A DNA stretch of 64,000 nucleotides from JBEEJL01 sp043744215. GTDB taxonomy: Bacteria; Pseudomonadota; Gammaproteobacteria; Burkholderiales; JBEEJL01. The position numbers and the translations under genes were made by a program. Positions within the stretch are counted from its first letter, which is position 1, and the number at the start of each line of letters is the position of its first letter. The stretch lies in NCBI GenBank assembly GCA_043744215.1, contig JAYTVC010000033.1, positions 1 through 64,000 on the forward strand. Reading direction: 5' to 3'. The notes below the pieces were generated by a model that had not been told where the DNA came from, did no database searches, and saw nothing but the letters and a program-made list of their open reading frames with translations. Shown here piece after piece: positions 51,436 to 59,792 of this stretch.

Positions 51436-52656
51436 TTACTTAACTAGTTGATTTAATTCAAATATTGGTAACAGGATGGCGAGCACGATAATCAGCACCA
51501 CGACACCCATGGTTAAAATCAGAATGGGTTCCAGCATGGCGGTTAATGTGGTGACGCGGGTCTCAATTTCGCGTGTTTGCTGGATGGCGACACGCTCGAG
51601 CATTGCATCGAGTTTGCCGCTGGCTTCGCCACTGGCGATCAGATGCACCATCACCGGCGGAAACATTTTACTCACGCCTAACGAGCGGCTCAGCGGCGCG
51701 CCTTCGCGCACCATGCGTTGCGCCGTTTCCAGCGCGTGTTTCATCGGCAGGTTATTCATCACGCCCACGCCCGCTTGCAATGCGGTGAGCAGTGGCACGC
51801 GGCTACCGGTGAGTATTGCCAGCGTACTTGCCAGCCGTGCGGTGTTCACGCCGCGAATCAGGCGGCCTGCAATGGGCATGCGCAGCAGAAACTTGTGCAC
51901 ACGCAAGCGGAATATTTCGGCACGCATGGCGCGGGCGAACAGCCATGCACCGATGGCAATGGCAATCAGCCAGAATATTCCCGTGGTACGCAAAAAATCC
52001 GACAGGCCGATAAGCAATCGGGTGAGAAGCGGCAACGTCTGGTTGGTGTTCTGAAACACTTGCACCACTTGCGGCACGACATAGGTAAGCAATCCTGTTA
52101 CCACTGCCAGCGCGACCAGCGTGATGATGGCCGGATAGACAAACGCCAGCGTGACTTTCTGCCGCAAAGCCTGACTGTCTTCGGTGTAATTGGCCAGACG
52201 CGACAGTACTTCGGACAGTTGCCCCGACTGCTCGCCCGCCCGCACCAGCGTGCGATAAAGCTCGGGAAACACGTTCGGATATTGCCCCATGGCCGCCGAC
52301 AGCGTTTGCCCCGCCAGCACTTCGCCGCGAATGCCGGCGAGAATCTGCCGCTGCTGTTCGCTTTCCGCCTGTTCGATCAGCGCATTCATGGTTTGTTCGA
52401 TGGTGAGACCGGAGCCAATCAAGGTGGCAAACTGGCGCGTAATCAACGCCAGATCGTTCGCTGAAATGCGTTTGCGGGCCAATGAAGCGGAGCGCGATCC
52501 CGATTTTTCTTCTGGCTGCGTCAGCGCTTCGACTTCCAGCGGAATCAATCCGTCGTCGCGCAAATTTGACCGCGCCTGGCGAGCGCTGTCCACTTCCAGC
52601 ACGCCTTTGCGCAACTTGCCTTGGGTGTCGATTGCTTGATATTTGTAGCCGGCCAT
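51436..52656 (-). CDS. gspF: Type II secretion system inner-membrane platform protein F
   Basis: 406 residues, three membrane helices. Two homologous cytoplasmic GspF domains (about 70-195 and 275-395) with the repeated patterns RQFATLIGSGLTIEQTMNALIEQ and LASTLAILTGSRVPLLTALQAG. The C-terminus LPIFELNQLVK is normal. Its last codons contain a dispersed AATCAA element. The following gene in the operon is the I9 lipoprotein (212 bases away), where the three-gene insert begins. Confidence 0.97.
   Translation of the reverse strand: MAGYKYQAIDTQGKLRKGVLEVDSARQARSNLRDDGLIPLEVEALTQPEEKSGSRSASLARKRISANDLALITRQFATLIGSGLTIEQTMNALIEQAESEQQRQILAGIRGEVLAGQTLSAAMGQYPNVFPELYRTLVRAGEQSGQLSEVLSRLANYTEDSQALRQKVTLAFVYPAIITLVALAVVTGLLTYVVPQVVQVFQNTNQTLPLLTRLLIGLSDFLRTTGIFWLIAIAIGAWLFARAMRAEIFRLRVHKFLLRMPIAGRLIRGVNTARLASTLAILTGSRVPLLTALQAGVGVMNNLPMKHALETAQRMVREGAPLSRSLGVSKMFPPVMVHLIASGEASGKLDAMLERVAIQQTREIETRVTTLTAMLEPILILTMGVVVLIIVLAILLPIFELNQLVK
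51441..51453 (-). repeat. Dispersed AATCAAnnnnTTA element, copy 13 (inside gspF end)
   Basis: Core AATCAACTAGTTA with TTGAATTA upstream. It encodes NQLV of the conserved GspF C-terminus, so protein and DNA constraints coincide. Confidence 0.45.
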
Positions 52657-52661
52657 TTTTT

Positions 52662-52700
52662 GAGGATTGAGGATCTAGGATTGAGGATCTGGGATTGAGT
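52662..52700. repeat. Short tandem AGGATTGAGGATCT repeat
   Basis: Two units of (A/G)AGGATTGAGGATCT and a third partial GGGATTGAG in the gspF-gspE gap. A common type of short spacer repeat. Confidence 0.7.
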
Positions 52701-52737
52701 ATCGAGAGAGTTGATCCGACAACAATAACAAAGACAG

Positions 52738-54270
52738 TCAGCTTTCGCGTGTCACCCGCAGTACTTCTTCCAGCGTGGTCTCTCCTGCCGCGACCCATCT
52801 GATGCCGTCTTCGCGCAGGCTGACCGTGCCTTGCGCCATCGCGTATTGGCGCAACTGCTGCTCGGCGGCGACATCGTGCACCATGCGGCGGATGTTGTCA
52901 TCGACGGTCATCAGTTCGTAGATGCCGGTGCGTCCTTTGTAGCCGGTCCAGTTGCAGGCTGTGCAGCCGGTGGCGGTATAAATGTGTTCAACCTTGAAGC
53001 GTCCGTTAAGCGCCGCACGCTCTGTCGCGTCCGGTTCGTGGGGCTTCTTGCACGATGGGCAGACGCGGCGCACGAGACGCTGCGCGAGCACGCCAAGCAA
53101 ACTGGACGACAGCAAAAACGGCTCGACGCCCATGTCGATCAATCGTGTGACAGCACCGGCGGCATCGTTGGTGTGCAAAGTGGCTAATACCAAATGGCCA
53201 GTCAGGCTTGCCTGCACGGCGATCTGCGCCGTCTCGAGGTCGCGGATTTCGCCAATCATCACGACGTCCGGATCCTGACGCAGGATTGCGCGCAATGCGC
53301 GGGCGAAAGTCATGTCGATGCGCGGGTTCACTTGTGTTTGGCCGACTCCGTCGAGATCGTATTCGATAGGGTCTTCGACGGTCATCATGTTGAGCTTGAG
53401 CGCGTCGAGCTGCGACAGCGCGGCGTAGAGCGTAGTGGTTTTGCCCGAGCCGGTCGGGCCGGTGACTAACACGATGCCATGGGGCTGGTTAACCAGGTGA
53501 TCGAGTTGTTTCAACGTCGGCTCGTTCATGCCGAGTCTGTTCAGTTGCAATCGGCCTGCTTGTTTGTCGAGCAGGCGCAATACCACGCGCTCGCCGTGTC
53601 CCGTGGGCAAAGTCGAGACGCGCACATCGACGGGGCGTCCGGCCAATCGCAATGTGATGCGGCCATCTTGCGGCAGGCGTTTTTCGGCGATGTCGAGTTG
53701 CGCCATCACTTTGATGCGCGACACGATGGCGGCGTGCAGCGCGCGCTGTGGTTCAATCACATCACGCAAGGTGCCATCGACGCGAAAGCGCACGAGAGAG
53801 CGCGCTTCAAAAATTTCGATGTGAATATCCGATGCATTTTCGCGCAGCGCTTGTGTCAGTAAAGCATTGATTAATTTGATAATTGGTGCATCGTCTTCCG
53901 ACTCCAGCAAGTCGGTGATTTCGGGCACTTCCTGGGCGAGCTGTTGCAGATCGACGTCTTGATCCATGTCGTCGATGAGTTTTTCCGCTTCGTTGTCCTG
54001 TCGTGTATACACCGAGGACAAACTCGCATCGAAAATATCGGCAGGCAACAACACCGGTTTGAGCGGCTTGGCCAGCATGCGGCGCACTTCGGCCAGCGTG
54101 GCTGCTTCGACGCCGGGGCGCAGCCACACTTCGATACCATCGTCTGCGCTGCGCACGGCGATCACCCCTTTGGCTTTAGCGAAGGCGTAGGGCAGCAGGC
54201 GCACGACGCTGTGGTCGGGTTGCTGCAAAGTGTAAGCCGGGGTTTGCGGCGATGGGAGCGCTGAGCTCAT
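52738..54270 (-). CDS. gspE: Type II secretion ATPase E
   Basis: 510 residues. N1E/N2E domain about 1-130, Walker A GPTGSGKT (271-278), Asp box and Walker B (DPDVVMIGEIRDLETAQIA), His box (THLVLATLHTND). The zinc-binding tetracysteine motif CPSC...CTAC is present (about 405-442), so it is a GspE rather than a PilB or PilT. Drives pseudopilus assembly. Confidence 0.97.
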   Translation of the reverse strand: MSSALPSPQTPAYTLQQPDHSVVRLLPYAFAKAKGVIAVRSADDGIEVWLRPGVEAATLAEVRRMLAKPLKPVLLPADIFDASLSSVYTRQDNEAEKLIDDMDQDVDLQQLAQEVPEITDLLESEDDAPIIKLINALLTQALRENASDIHIEIFEARSLVRFRVDGTLRDVIEPQRALHAAIVSRIKVMAQLDIAEKRLPQDGRITLRLAGRPVDVRVSTLPTGHGERVVLRLLDKQAGRLQLNRLGMNEPTLKQLDHLVNQPHGIVLVTGPTGSGKTTTLYAALSQLDALKLNMMTVEDPIEYDLDGVGQTQVNPRIDMTFARALRAILRQDPDVVMIGEIRDLETAQIAVQASLTGHLVLATLHTNDAAGAVTRLIDMGVEPFLLSSSLLGVLAQRLVRRVCPSCKKPHEPDATERAALNGRFKVEHIYTATGCTACNWTGYKGRTGIYELMTVDDNIRRMVHDVAAEQQLRQYAMAQGTVSLREDGIRWVAAGETTLEEVLRVTRES

Positions 54271-54273
54271 AGG

Positions 54274-56439
54274 CTACTGCGCAGGCGGCGTGTATCGGGG
54301 TGTTTCGCCGGGCGGCGGCGGCAAGGGAATGTCGGTCCGCGCGCCGGGAACCACACCGGGTATGCGCGGGATAGGCCTGGTCAACAGACGCGCATTTTCA
54401 TCGTATTTGCCCTGCTCGGGCAACACGGGCAAGGGCATGTCGGGCAACATGAAATTGTATTCCGGCTTCACCTGGATTTGTTCTTTACGGATGTAGTCGT
54501 AGCGGTCGCCGGTGATCGATGCTGCTGATGCGGCGTCGCGCAACACTACGGGCCGCAGGAATACCATTAGATTGGTTTTTTCCTTTTTGCGGTTTTCGTA
54601 GCGGAACAATCCGCCGAGAATCGGGATGTCACCCAGCAGTGGCACCTTGTCGGCGCCGTTTTGCACGTCGTCCTGGATCAATCCTCCCAGCACTATGATC
54701 TGCCCATCATCCACCAGCACAGTAGAGTCGATAGAGCGCTTGTTGGTCACGGGGCCTGCGTTAGCCGCACTGGTTGTCTCATCCACACTGGATACTTCCT
54801 GCGAGATTTGCAGTTTGACACTGCCGCCTTCAGAGACTTGCGGTTTGATTTTGAGGGTGAGGCCGACGTCCTTGCGCTCGAATGTCTGGAACGGGTTGGT
54901 ACCCGTTCCGCCGCTGGCTTGGGTGAAACTGCCGGTAACAAAGGCGACGTTTTTGCCGACCACAATTTTGGCTTCTTCGTTGTCGAGCGTGAGTAAGGTC
55001 GGCGTGGAGAGAATATTGGTTTTGGCTTCGCTTTCCAGCGCTCGGGCCAGAGCAGGAATATTGAGAATTTCCTTGCCCAATACCTTGATTGTGCCTTTAA
55101 CCAATCCGAGGTTGAGGCCGCCGCCGATGCCCGCAGGGTTGCTCGCCGCTGCATTGATGTTGCCGCTTCCACCCGTACCGGCATTATTAAAATTGGTGCC
55201 GCCAAAAACCGTTGTCGAATTACTGCCGGTACTGTTCACCGAGCCGCCCAGATATTGCCACTGAATACCAAACTCGGCACTCTGTTTTGAATTCACTTCA
55301 ACGATCAATGCCTCAATGAAAACCTGGGCACGCCGTGCGTCGAGTTTGTCGATCACATTGCGCAGTGAGTTATAGACATGGTCGGGCGCGATGATGATGA
55401 GTGAATTGGTGGCCGGATAAGCCTGAATGCTGCTGGAGATTTGCCCGCCGCCCGCCGCCGCGCCACCTGCTTGGGCAGCCGCGACGCCCGCCTGCTGGCC
55501 GAACTGTGAACCGGCCACCCCGGCTGCTGGTGCCGCCGCGCCCGGTACGGTGGCGGGCGTGCCCGACATCAGGCCGCGCAGCACTTCAGCAAGTTTGGTT
55601 GCTTCAGCGTTGCGCAAATACACGACATGGATATTGCCGTTGGCGGCAGTGGGTATGTCCATGCCCGTTACAAGTGAGCGTATTTTTTGCACCGTTGCTG
55701 CGTTATCAGAACGGACTAGCAGAGTGTTTGAGCGTGAATCCACAGTAACCAGCAAGCGCGGCGCGGTGCCTGGTATGGCAGGGGCTGCGGTTTCAGGCAT
55801 GACGCGTGTGAGCAGGCTGCCCACATCGACAGCCGAGGCATATTGCAGCTTGATGGTCTGAATGTCGCCGCCCGCAGGTACGTCGATGGAGGCGATGATT
55901 TTGAGCAGGCGTCGGATGTTCTCGGCGTAATCGGTAATGACCAGCGTGTTGTTGTTGGGATAGGCGGCGATGACATTATTGGGTGTGATCAGCGGGCGCA
56001 GCACCGGCAGCAATTGCGCCGCGGATTCGTATTGCAATTGGTAAACCTGCGTCACGATTTTATCGCCACGCCCGCGCACTTCTTTGCCTTCGGTGGTGAT
56101 GCTGTAATTCAGCTTGGCATCGGCTTCCGGTACGATTTTGGTGAAGCCGGCTTCTTCCACTACGGCAAAGCCCTGCAACCGCAATGCCGATAACAGCGTC
56201 GGGTAAACCAGGTCTTTCGCCACCGGGCCGTTGGAGACAATATTGACCGTGCCGTTCACGCGGGGGTCGAGAATGAAGTTTTTGCCCGTGATCATGCCGA
56301 CCGTTTTCACCACGGATTGGATATCCGCGTTGACGAAGTTCAGCGTGATCGGTTCGTTAGGTTCGGCGGCAACTACGCCGGATGAAACCAGACAGACAAC
56401 GCACGCGAGTACTGCCAACATTTTGCGTTTAAAAGGCAC
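54274..56439 (-). CDS. gspD: Type II secretion outer-membrane secretin D
   Basis: 722 residues. Start chosen at the GTG at 56439 because GGGAG lies eight bases before it. Alternatives are the GTG at 56448 and the ATG at 56421. Signal peptide, N0 domain (NFVNADIQSVVKTVG), N1-N3 repeats with a glycine/alanine-rich insertion (GQQAGVAAAQAGGAAAGGGQ), and the C-terminal secretin domain (about 380-620, VGLTLKIKPQVSEGGSVKLQISQEVSSV and VLGGLIQDD). A long Pro-rich C-terminal tail may bind a pilotin. Confidence 0.97.
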   Translation of the reverse strand: MPFKRKMLAVLACVVCLVSSGVVAAEPNEPITLNFVNADIQSVVKTVGMITGKNFILDPRVNGTVNIVSNGPVAKDLVYPTLLSALRLQGFAVVEEAGFTKIVPEADAKLNYSITTEGKEVRGRGDKIVTQVYQLQYESAAQLLPVLRPLITPNNVIAAYPNNNTLVITDYAENIRRLLKIIASIDVPAGGDIQTIKLQYASAVDVGSLLTRVMPETAAPAIPGTAPRLLVTVDSRSNTLLVRSDNAATVQKIRSLVTGMDIPTAANGNIHVVYLRNAEATKLAEVLRGLMSGTPATVPGAAAPAAGVAGSQFGQQAGVAAAQAGGAAAGGGQISSSIQAYPATNSLIIIAPDHVYNSLRNVIDKLDARRAQVFIEALIVEVNSKQSAEFGIQWQYLGGSVNSTGSNSTTVFGGTNFNNAGTGGSGNINAAASNPAGIGGGLNLGLVKGTIKVLGKEILNIPALARALESEAKTNILSTPTLLTLDNEEAKIVVGKNVAFVTGSFTQASGGTGTNPFQTFERKDVGLTLKIKPQVSEGGSVKLQISQEVSSVDETTSAANAGPVTNKRSIDSTVLVDDGQIIVLGGLIQDDVQNGADKVPLLGDIPILGGLFRYENRKKEKTNLMVFLRPVVLRDAASAASITGDRYDYIRKEQIQVKPEYNFMLPDMPLPVLPEQGKYDENARLLTRPIPRIPGVVPGARTDIPLPPPPGETPRYTPPAQ

Positions 56440-56584
56440 GCAATACACTCCCGTACGAAATTAAAATGAGAATAAAGCTCAAAGCGTTATGATTATTTCT
56501 TACCTGCAAAATAACACGCAGAGGTGGGAGGCACAAGGTATTTTTGTTTTAGCTAAAGAAAATTAATAAAAAAATATTCAATAA

Positions 56585-56597
56585 AATCAATTAGTTA
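56585..56597 (+). repeat. Dispersed AATCAAnnnnTTA element, copy 14
   Basis: Core AATCAATTAGTTA with ATATTCAATAA upstream, in the gspC-gspD gap (237 bases). It lies in the gspD leader region. Confidence 0.55.
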
Positions 56598-56675
56598 CGT
56601 TATTATTCTCATGCATAGCTTTATATTTAATCAAAGCTGAAAATTTTCATTCCGGCTACGCTGTTTAACGCGATC

Positions 56676-57542
56676 CTATTGATTAACAGTGTAGCTCAAA
56701 TTGATTGGCTTGCCGCCGCGCACGCCATCGAGTGTAATTTGCGAGGTTGTCGCAAATTGTGCGTAGAGTTTGGTCAGGTCGCCCATGGTATTCACCGATT
56801 GCCCGTTTACGTTTCGCACAATATCGCCCTGTTGCAAACCAAGCCGCTGCGCAAGACTGCCAGGCGGCACTTCTTCCAATTGCATGCCGCCGCCAGTGGC
56901 AGGCGAGAGCTTGCCCAGATTGGTCAGTTGCTTCGGGTCTTGCAGCGATTGCGTCAACTCGCCACGGGAAAAATTGAATGTGTTAGGTGCACCCGACGGG
57001 ACATTGAGTTTGAACTGGCTCGCTTGCTGGCCCAAGGCACGGGGCGATGCGGTAGTGAGCACCTGGCCTTTTTCATCCATCAGGATACGTTCGAGCTGCT
57101 CGCCGCGCTTGACGACTATGTAGGTCGGCTTGACCGTATCGAGCATCACGCCGGGTAGAATCTGCCCGCCGACTTTCACGGCTTCATCTTTCGCGCCAGT
57201 ATTGATAATGGCGAACGACGGCAGGATGCCGCCGCTGGCAAAAACACCGCGCAGTTTCACGTTAAGGGTGCTCACCGCGCTGGCTTCGGCCGGTTTGGCT
57301 ACGGCGACACGCCCGAATAAATGCGCGTTGATGGCCGTATCTGCCGCACCTTGAGAGTTGACAGGCTGGCTGGCGGAGACCGGCGCAACCGTTTCTTTAG
57401 GGCGGAAATATTCCATAAAATTCCACGACCAATGGGCCAGCACCCAGCCCAGCAAGGCCAGCAGAGCCAGCAAGGCGAGACTGGTGCCGTACTTGCTAAA
57501 AAATACCTGCGGTGTAGCTAAGCGCGAAATCGTGGCAGCCAT
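56676..57542 (-). CDS. gspC: Type II secretion system protein C
   Basis: 288 residues from the ATG at 57542; a TTG frame starts at 57560. Cytoplasmic tail, one helix (SLALLALLALLGWVLAHW), homology region (LNVKLRGVFASGGILPSFAII), then a PDZ domain (about 205-288, GGMQLEEVPPGSLAQRLGLQQGDIVRNVNGQSV). First gene of the operon and links GspD to the inner-membrane platform. Confidence 0.95.
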   Translation of the reverse strand: MAATISRLATPQVFFSKYGTSLALLALLALLGWVLAHWSWNFMEYFRPKETVAPVSASQPVNSQGAADTAINAHLFGRVAVAKPAEASAVSTLNVKLRGVFASGGILPSFAIINTGAKDEAVKVGGQILPGVMLDTVKPTYIVVKRGEQLERILMDEKGQVLTTASPRALGQQASQFKLNVPSGAPNTFNFSRGELTQSLQDPKQLTNLGKLSPATGGGMQLEEVPPGSLAQRLGLQQGDIVRNVNGQSVNTMGDLTKLYAQFATTSQITLDGVRGGKPINLSYTVNQ

Positions 57543-57563
57543 GGCTAAAAATTCTTGCAAAAA

Positions 57564-57583
57564 TTACGTTAACTGATTATACA
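57564..57583 (-). repeat. Weak AATCAG-type relative of the dispersed element
   Basis: The minus strand reads GTGTATAATCAGTTAACGTAA. One core mismatch (AATCAG) and a shifted TTA; listed only as a possible degenerate copy near the gspC start. Confidence 0.25.
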
Positions 57584-57725
57584 CCGCGCCCAATAGAGGC
57601 GACGCGCGTACTTTACAACGTGATGACGGCACCCTTGAATAATACCAGGCCCGTCGGCAGCATCCATAACGCGTCTGCCACCAGCCGATTTGCCTGGGTT
57701 TTTCGAAAGATAGCGATGCGGCGCC

Positions 57726-58070
57726 ATGGCCAAGGCGGGTTTGTACACGCAACCAAACTTCTGGCGGCGGGTTCACCGACGCAATGCCAGCAGCCTGCGG
57801 CAACAACCAAAACGCGCGCTGGAATTGGCGCAACATAACTGGCTAGTACAAAAAGAGCCGGCCGATGCGAGTGTTTTATTGGAAGCAGCGCAGGCCGCCG
57901 AAGACCGGGCAGGAATCAAAAGCGTCGTCGACTGGGTCATCTACACTAGTCTGCAGGACGCAAAACTGAGCCGCCTTCGGCTACAGAAAAAAATGGTTCT
58001 CACCCCAGTTCACCCTAAGAATTTCTTTGCACAATTCTATGCACAAACAGTCGCCTTGTTCTATAAATAA
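57726..58070 (+). pseudogene. Remnant of a TPR-repeat protein C-terminus
   Basis: Open frame of 114 residues whose middle reads RQQPKRALELAQHNWLVQKEPADASVLLEAAQAAEDRAG, a typical C-terminal segment of tetratricopeptide-repeat proteins found beside HupE/UreJ-type genes. No start, no upstream TPR domain and no Shine-Dalgarno are seen, and the upstream sequence is not in frame. I read it as a decayed gene fragment. The region 57543-58099 (557 bases) otherwise holds only the gspC promoter area. Confidence 0.55.
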
Positions 58071-58099
58071 TTATCCCATTCACGAACGGGGAGCCTGCC

Positions 58100-58690
58100 A
58101 TGAAAACCTTTTTCGTTTCCCGTATTACTTTAATATGGGTGGCATTGGCAATGCTTGCCGGCTGCCAAAAACCGATGCAACCATCCATGGGCACGTCGAT
58201 GCATGTGTCCGATGTCAAGCGTGGTGAATTTCTGGTCACCGTGGCAGTTTGCAACGATTGCCATACGCCACTGAAGATGGGGCCCAACGGTCCCGAGCCG
58301 GATTTATCGCGCAGGCTATCGGGCCATCCCCAACAACTCACTGCACTGCCGCCGAAGCTGGCGCCCGACTCGCCATGGAATTGGGTGGGTGCTTCCACGT
58401 CTACCGCATTTGCCGGGCCGTGGGGCGTGAGTTATGCCATCAACCTCACGCCGGACATGCAGACCGGTATCGGCAACTGGAACGCCGACTTGTTTGTGAA
58501 GGTGATGAAGACCGGTAAACATTTCGGCACTGACCGCCCAATCATGCCGCCGATGCCGTGGCAGGGTTATGCCCGTTATCCCGAAGAAGATATGAAAGCG
58601 ATATTTGCCTATTTACGCAGCATTCCGCCGATAAAAAATAAAGCGCCGGAATATGTCTCGCCGGAAAAATTGGCGACGATGACGAAGTAG
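58100..58690 (+). CDS. Lipoprotein c-type cytochrome
   Basis: 196 residues. Signal peptide with LAGC lipobox (Cys22), then one haem-binding CNDCH (51-55) and the family pattern GPWGVSYAINLTPDMQTGIGNW, with a C-terminal motif (MPPMPWQGYARYPEEDMKAIFAYLRS) that holds a possible axial Met. This is the single-haem type of membrane-anchored cytochrome often found with molybdenum hydroxylases. GGGGAG precedes the ATG. It is likely the electron acceptor of the enzyme encoded 650 bases downstream (inference). Confidence 0.92.
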   Translation: MKTFFVSRITLIWVALAMLAGCQKPMQPSMGTSMHVSDVKRGEFLVTVAVCNDCHTPLKMGPNGPEPDLSRRLSGHPQQLTALPPKLAPDSPWNWVGASTSTAFAGPWGVSYAINLTPDMQTGIGNWNADLFVKVMKTGKHFGTDRPIMPPMPWQGYARYPEEDMKAIFAYLRSIPPIKNKAPEYVSPEKLATMTK

Positions 58691-58707
58691 TTGTAAGTTC
58701 GCCGTTG

Positions 58708-59142
58708 CTAATGCAACACGCGGTTTGAATCAGGTTTCATTTCGGGAGGTGTGATGGCCGGAGAGGGTGACGCGTGATGCAAAATCATGCACCAGCCTTT
58801 TTCGCTGCGCATATACACATTGGTGGCGATGATGGGGTGAGGCGACTCGTCGCCGCCTTCAAGGCGTGCGTGTTCGAGCACCACATGAATCGATAGCAGC
58901 AAGCCGGTAAACGTGTGGTGTTGCACCAGCCGAAAGCGCAATTTTTCACCGCTGCTGAAAATCTCGCGCCAGCTCTCGCGCACAGCGTCAAAGCCAGCCA
59001 AGGTGGAGCCTTGCGGGTGAATGCACACGACATCTTCTTCGGTGGACCATACGCCCATCATCGCATCCAGGTTCGTTTGCTCCAAAGCCTCGTAAAACGC
59101 GGCTTCGGCTTCCTGCGGGGTGGAATAGAATTTTGTTTTCAT
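58708..59142 (-). CDS. SnoaL/DUF4440-like protein
   Basis: 144 residues of the NTF2-like fold: QEAEAAFYEALEQTNLDAMMGVWSTEEDVVCIHPQGSTLAGFDAVRESWREIF is the classic DUF4440/DUF3225 start. The C-terminal part ends in a Pro-rich tail. Function unknown. It is the only minus-strand gene among the molybdenum-enzyme cluster. Confidence 0.85.
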   Translation of the reverse strand: MKTKFYSTPQEAEAAFYEALEQTNLDAMMGVWSTEEDVVCIHPQGSTLAGFDAVRESWREIFSSGEKLRFRLVQHHTFTGLLLSIHVVLEHARLEGGDESPHPIIATNVYMRSEKGWCMILHHASPSPAITPPEMKPDSNRVLH

Positions 59143-59331
59143 GGTTTGCCCGTCGAATACAATTATCTCATATGCTTGAAAAGTATAGCAGGTACTGCAT
59201 TGATTTATATAGGTATTTATTCATCTTTGCTTGCCGTCGTGAGGAAACTTTTCCAAGGTTGAATCATTCAAACAACTGTCGTGCGTCAATCGGTTATGCT
59301 CTTGGTTCCGACAGAAATTGGAGATCGAAAA

Positions 59332-59790
59332 ATGAAACTCACCATTAACGGCCAAGCCAAAGAAATTGATGCGGCGGCAGACACGCCCTTGCTGTGGGTA
59401 ATCCGCGATTCGCTCAATATGACCGGCACCAAATACGGTTGCGGCATGGCGTTGTGCGGTGCGTGTACGGTGCATGTGGATGGCAATCCCGTGCGCTCAT
59501 GCAGCACACCACTGTCGGCGGCGGAAGGCAAAAAAGTAGTGACCATCGAAGCCATCGGCGAAACCCCAGTGGGCAAGGCGGTGCAGAATGCCTGGCTCAA
59601 GCTCGAAGTGGTCCAGTGCGGCTATTGCCAACCGGGGCAGATTATGAGCGCGACGGCATTGCTTGCCAAAAACCCAAAACCCACCGACACCGATATCGAT
59701 GCGGCCATGAGCGGCAACATTTGCCGCTGCGGAACCTACAACCGCATCCGCGCCGCTATACACGAAGCCGCTGGCAAAACGGGAGCGTGA
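59332..59790 (+). CDS. Molybdenum hydroxylase, 2Fe-2S subunit (isoquinoline 1-oxidoreductase alpha-like)
   Basis: 152 residues from the ATG at 59332 (GGAG upstream; the frame is open to 59281). Plant-type cluster cysteines C37, C42, C45 and C57, and the second cluster C96, C99, C131 and C133 (CGYCQPGQIMSA ... CRCGTYNRIR). Small subunit of the xanthine-oxidase superfamily, of the IorA type. The large subunit follows directly. Confidence 0.95.
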   Translation: MKLTINGQAKEIDAAADTPLLWVIRDSLNMTGTKYGCGMALCGACTVHVDGNPVRSCSTPLSAAEGKKVVTIEAIGETPVGKAVQNAWLKLEVVQCGYCQPGQIMSATALLAKNPKPTDTDIDAAMSGNICRCGTYNRIRAAIHEAAGKTGA

Positions 59791-59792
59791 TC

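Noticed and set aside
51718..52464. 248-codon open frame antisense to gspF
   Set aside because: Shadow of the gspF codon pattern, no domain and no Shine-Dalgarno sequence.
59394..59792. Longer open frame upstream of the molybdopterin subunit
   Set aside because: It overlaps the well-supported 2Fe-2S subunit in another frame; the Tat signal starts at the ATG at 59793.
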